64,000 bases of DNA from Streptomyces sp. YPW6. GTDB taxonomy: Bacteria > Actinomycetota > Actinomycetes > Streptomycetales > Streptomycetaceae. Shown here piece by piece: positions 62,897 to 64,000 of this stretch. Under the pieces are notes generated by a model that did no database searches, was not told the DNA's origin, and saw only the letters and a list, made by a program, of their open reading frames with translations. The translations under genes and the position numbers were made by a program. Numbering within the stretch: the stretch's first letter is position 1; every line of letters begins with the position of its first letter. The stretch is taken from NCBI RefSeq assembly GCF_018866325.1, contig NZ_CP076457.1, positions 1,054,001 to 1,118,000 on the forward strand. The letters run 5' to 3'.

Positions 62897-63144
62897 GTTT
62901 CTTCCCTTTCCTCGGCGGAGTCCGGTGCGGTCACGACTGTCGTGCCCGCACGGGCCGGATACCGAATGGCCCATGACTCCTGCGCTGTCCTACGTAACGA
63001 TGAACGCCCGGAATCGGAACTGTCCGTCGGGCCGATTTCTGGACATCCGCCCGAATGCCGCAGTCCTGTTCCGGGAACACAACGGGCCCGAGCCGCTCGG
63101 TGGAGGAACGCCGAGGGCCCGGGCCCGAGCAGGGCGGCTGCGGG

Positions 63145-63546
63145 TCAGTTGTTGCCGACGCCGTTGCCGGAGAGGATCGGGATGTCCTCCAGGATGTGCG
63201 ACAGCGCCTCGTCACCCTTGGCCTGGGTGGAGTTCTCGGTGCACTGCTGGTTCTGCGGGGACGACAGGACGTTGATGTCCTGGACCGCGATCGGCACGAG
63301 ACCGATGAGCGAACCGACGTTCGCCTTGGCCGGCAGGGCGATGCAGGGCTTGTTCAGCGAGCCCTGGACCAGCGCGAACTGCGGGCTCCAGTCGCCGTGG
63401 GTCTCGGAGTTGCCGTACGCCTGCGAGGCACCGTTGCCGTTGACCGAGGTCGTGCCGCCGTCGTTGGCGATGGCCATGGCCTGCGTCGCACCGAGACCGA
63501 GGATGGAGGCGGCGACAGCGCCCGTAGCCAGAACCTTCTTGATCAC
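63145..63546 (-). CDS. Rodlin
   Basis: 133 residues from a GTG at 63546, with GAAGGG 6 nt upstream. Signal peptide IKKVLATGAVAASILGLGA...AMA; mature part NDGGTTSVNGNGASQAYG, GDWSPQFALVQGSLNKPC, IAVQDINVLSSPQNQQC, ENSTQAKGDEALSHILED. Both rodlin cysteines are present. A BldN-like promoter (CGCAAC-16-AGTTGA) lies at 63592-63619. With its near twin at 61626 it forms an RdlA/RdlB-like pair, here in tandem rather than divergent as in S. coelicolor. Confidence 0.95.
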   Translation of the reverse strand: MIKKVLATGAVAASILGLGATQAMAIANDGGTTSVNGNGASQAYGNSETHGDWSPQFALVQGSLNKPCIALPAKANVGSLIGLVPIAVQDINVLSSPQNQQCTENSTQAKGDEALSHILEDIPILSGNGVGNN

Positions 63547-64000
63547 GATTAACCCTTCTCGTACTGGTTGCCCCGAGGCGGAGCCCCCTGGTCAACTCAC
63601 CACGCGGCGTTTGGTTGCGCCCCTTCACCCGAATGCCGGATGCGGGGCGGCCCCCGCGCCCTCTCCGTCCGGCCATGCCGTACGCCATGTCCTACGGCCA
63701 TTCCGCACGGCCGTCCGTTCGTGAAGAAGTTGCACAGGCACTCCGGCACCTTTCGCCCGAACGAGTGGGCGGAGTCGGCGAACCCGACGTCACGTCGCAG
63801 CCGGGACGAGCAACCCGGCGAGGTCAACAGCAGCGAATTGCTGTGGAGTTGAGGGCGAATCGTTTCTCTTCTTCCGCCGACCAGGATGGGCGGGGTGCAA
63901 CCACACCACCCGTTCGGGTGATTACACATTTTCCACGCAACTCCAAGTTTCCCGCGTGACGTCTGTGTCGTTATGGCAGTCGTCCAGCGCGCACGTCTTC
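63547..64000. other. 454-bp right end without a supported gene
   Basis: Contains the rodlin promoter. The rest (63650-64000) is less GC-rich than the surroundings and contains an ACAGCA/TGCTGT inverted repeat (63830-63846 area) and CACCCGTTCGGGTG (63917-63930), as expected of a promoter region, perhaps for another gene beyond the window. Confidence 0.5.
63592..63619 (-). promoter_or_regulatory. BldN-like promoter of rodlin 3
   Basis: On the minus strand CGCAAC (63619-63614), 16-bp spacer, AGTTGA (63597-63592), 46 nt upstream of the GTG start. It matches the BldN consensus CGTAAC-16-CGTTGA at ten of twelve positions. Confidence 0.65.

Noticed and set aside
63597..63929. 110-codon minus-strand open frame at the right end
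   Set aside because: It covers the rodlin promoter, has an unnatural Cys/Arg/Gly-rich composition and lacks a ribosome binding site.

Overview
The window is chromosomal DNA of a Streptomyces species. The evidence is very high G+C, GTG and TTG starts, several apparently leaderless genes, mycothiol-era redox enzymes, many secreted hydrolases and, decisively, a chaplin gene beside three rodlin genes (the surface proteins of streptomycete aerial hyphae). I saw no tRNA, rRNA, CRISPR array, transposase or phage gene. About 51 protein genes are supported, one of them broken by a frameshift, plus one probable 23-residue leader peptide.

Layout. 1-876: 3' end of a secreted GH16-like glycosidase. 1070-7253: glyoxylate assimilation block (hyi, tartronate semialdehyde reductase, catalase, then gcl convergent); hyi and gcl carry the same tandem pair of operators. 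7388-9017: zinc-ribbon protein, GNAT, small protein. 9084-13337: two translationally coupled AMP-forming acyl-CoA synthetases with a divergent GAF-LuxR regulator. 13520-18734: AlkZ-like DNA glycosylase, DMT permease, glutathionyl/mycothiolyl-hydroquinone reductase coupled to a DHA2 exporter, VOC protein. 18913-22634: secreted GH5 cellulase and secreted ExeM-type nuclease. 22666-25122: orphan ACP - ketosynthase - alpha/beta hydrolase operon. 25397-29340: two nitroreductase-like enzymes, a secreted peptidoglycan hydrolase and an unknown protein. 29666-38659: purine catabolism island (XdhC chaperone, AzgA-type permease, three xanthine dehydrogenase subunits, divergent PucR regulator).

38827-43650: TPR protein with a Rex-like site, FCD-GntR regulator, FhuF-like iron reductase behind an iron box, DUF2637 membrane protein, anti-sigma-type ATPase. 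44079-50884: GH38 alpha-mannosidase, PoxB-type pyruvate oxidase, frameshifted PP2C phosphatase gene. 51082-56649: large secreted subtilase, divergent TrmB/LuxR-like regulator, DUF456 protein. 57036-60515: Ada-AlkA fusion with a degraded glycosylase site, RsgA GTPase with an upstream leader ORF, a DUF5949-like protein. 60692-63546: rodlin/chaplin cluster, all on the minus strand.

How it fits together. Xanthine dehydrogenase feeds purines towards urate and allantoin; the glyoxylate released from allantoin is condensed by Gcl, and Hyi and the reductase carry it towards glycerate, so the two catabolic blocks are parts of one nitrogen/carbon salvage route, with catalase removing peroxide. The rodlin cluster has BldN-like promoter elements, as expected for surface proteins made on aerial growth. 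Convergent genes are nearly always separated by long perfect hairpins or by short degenerate GC-rich repeats.
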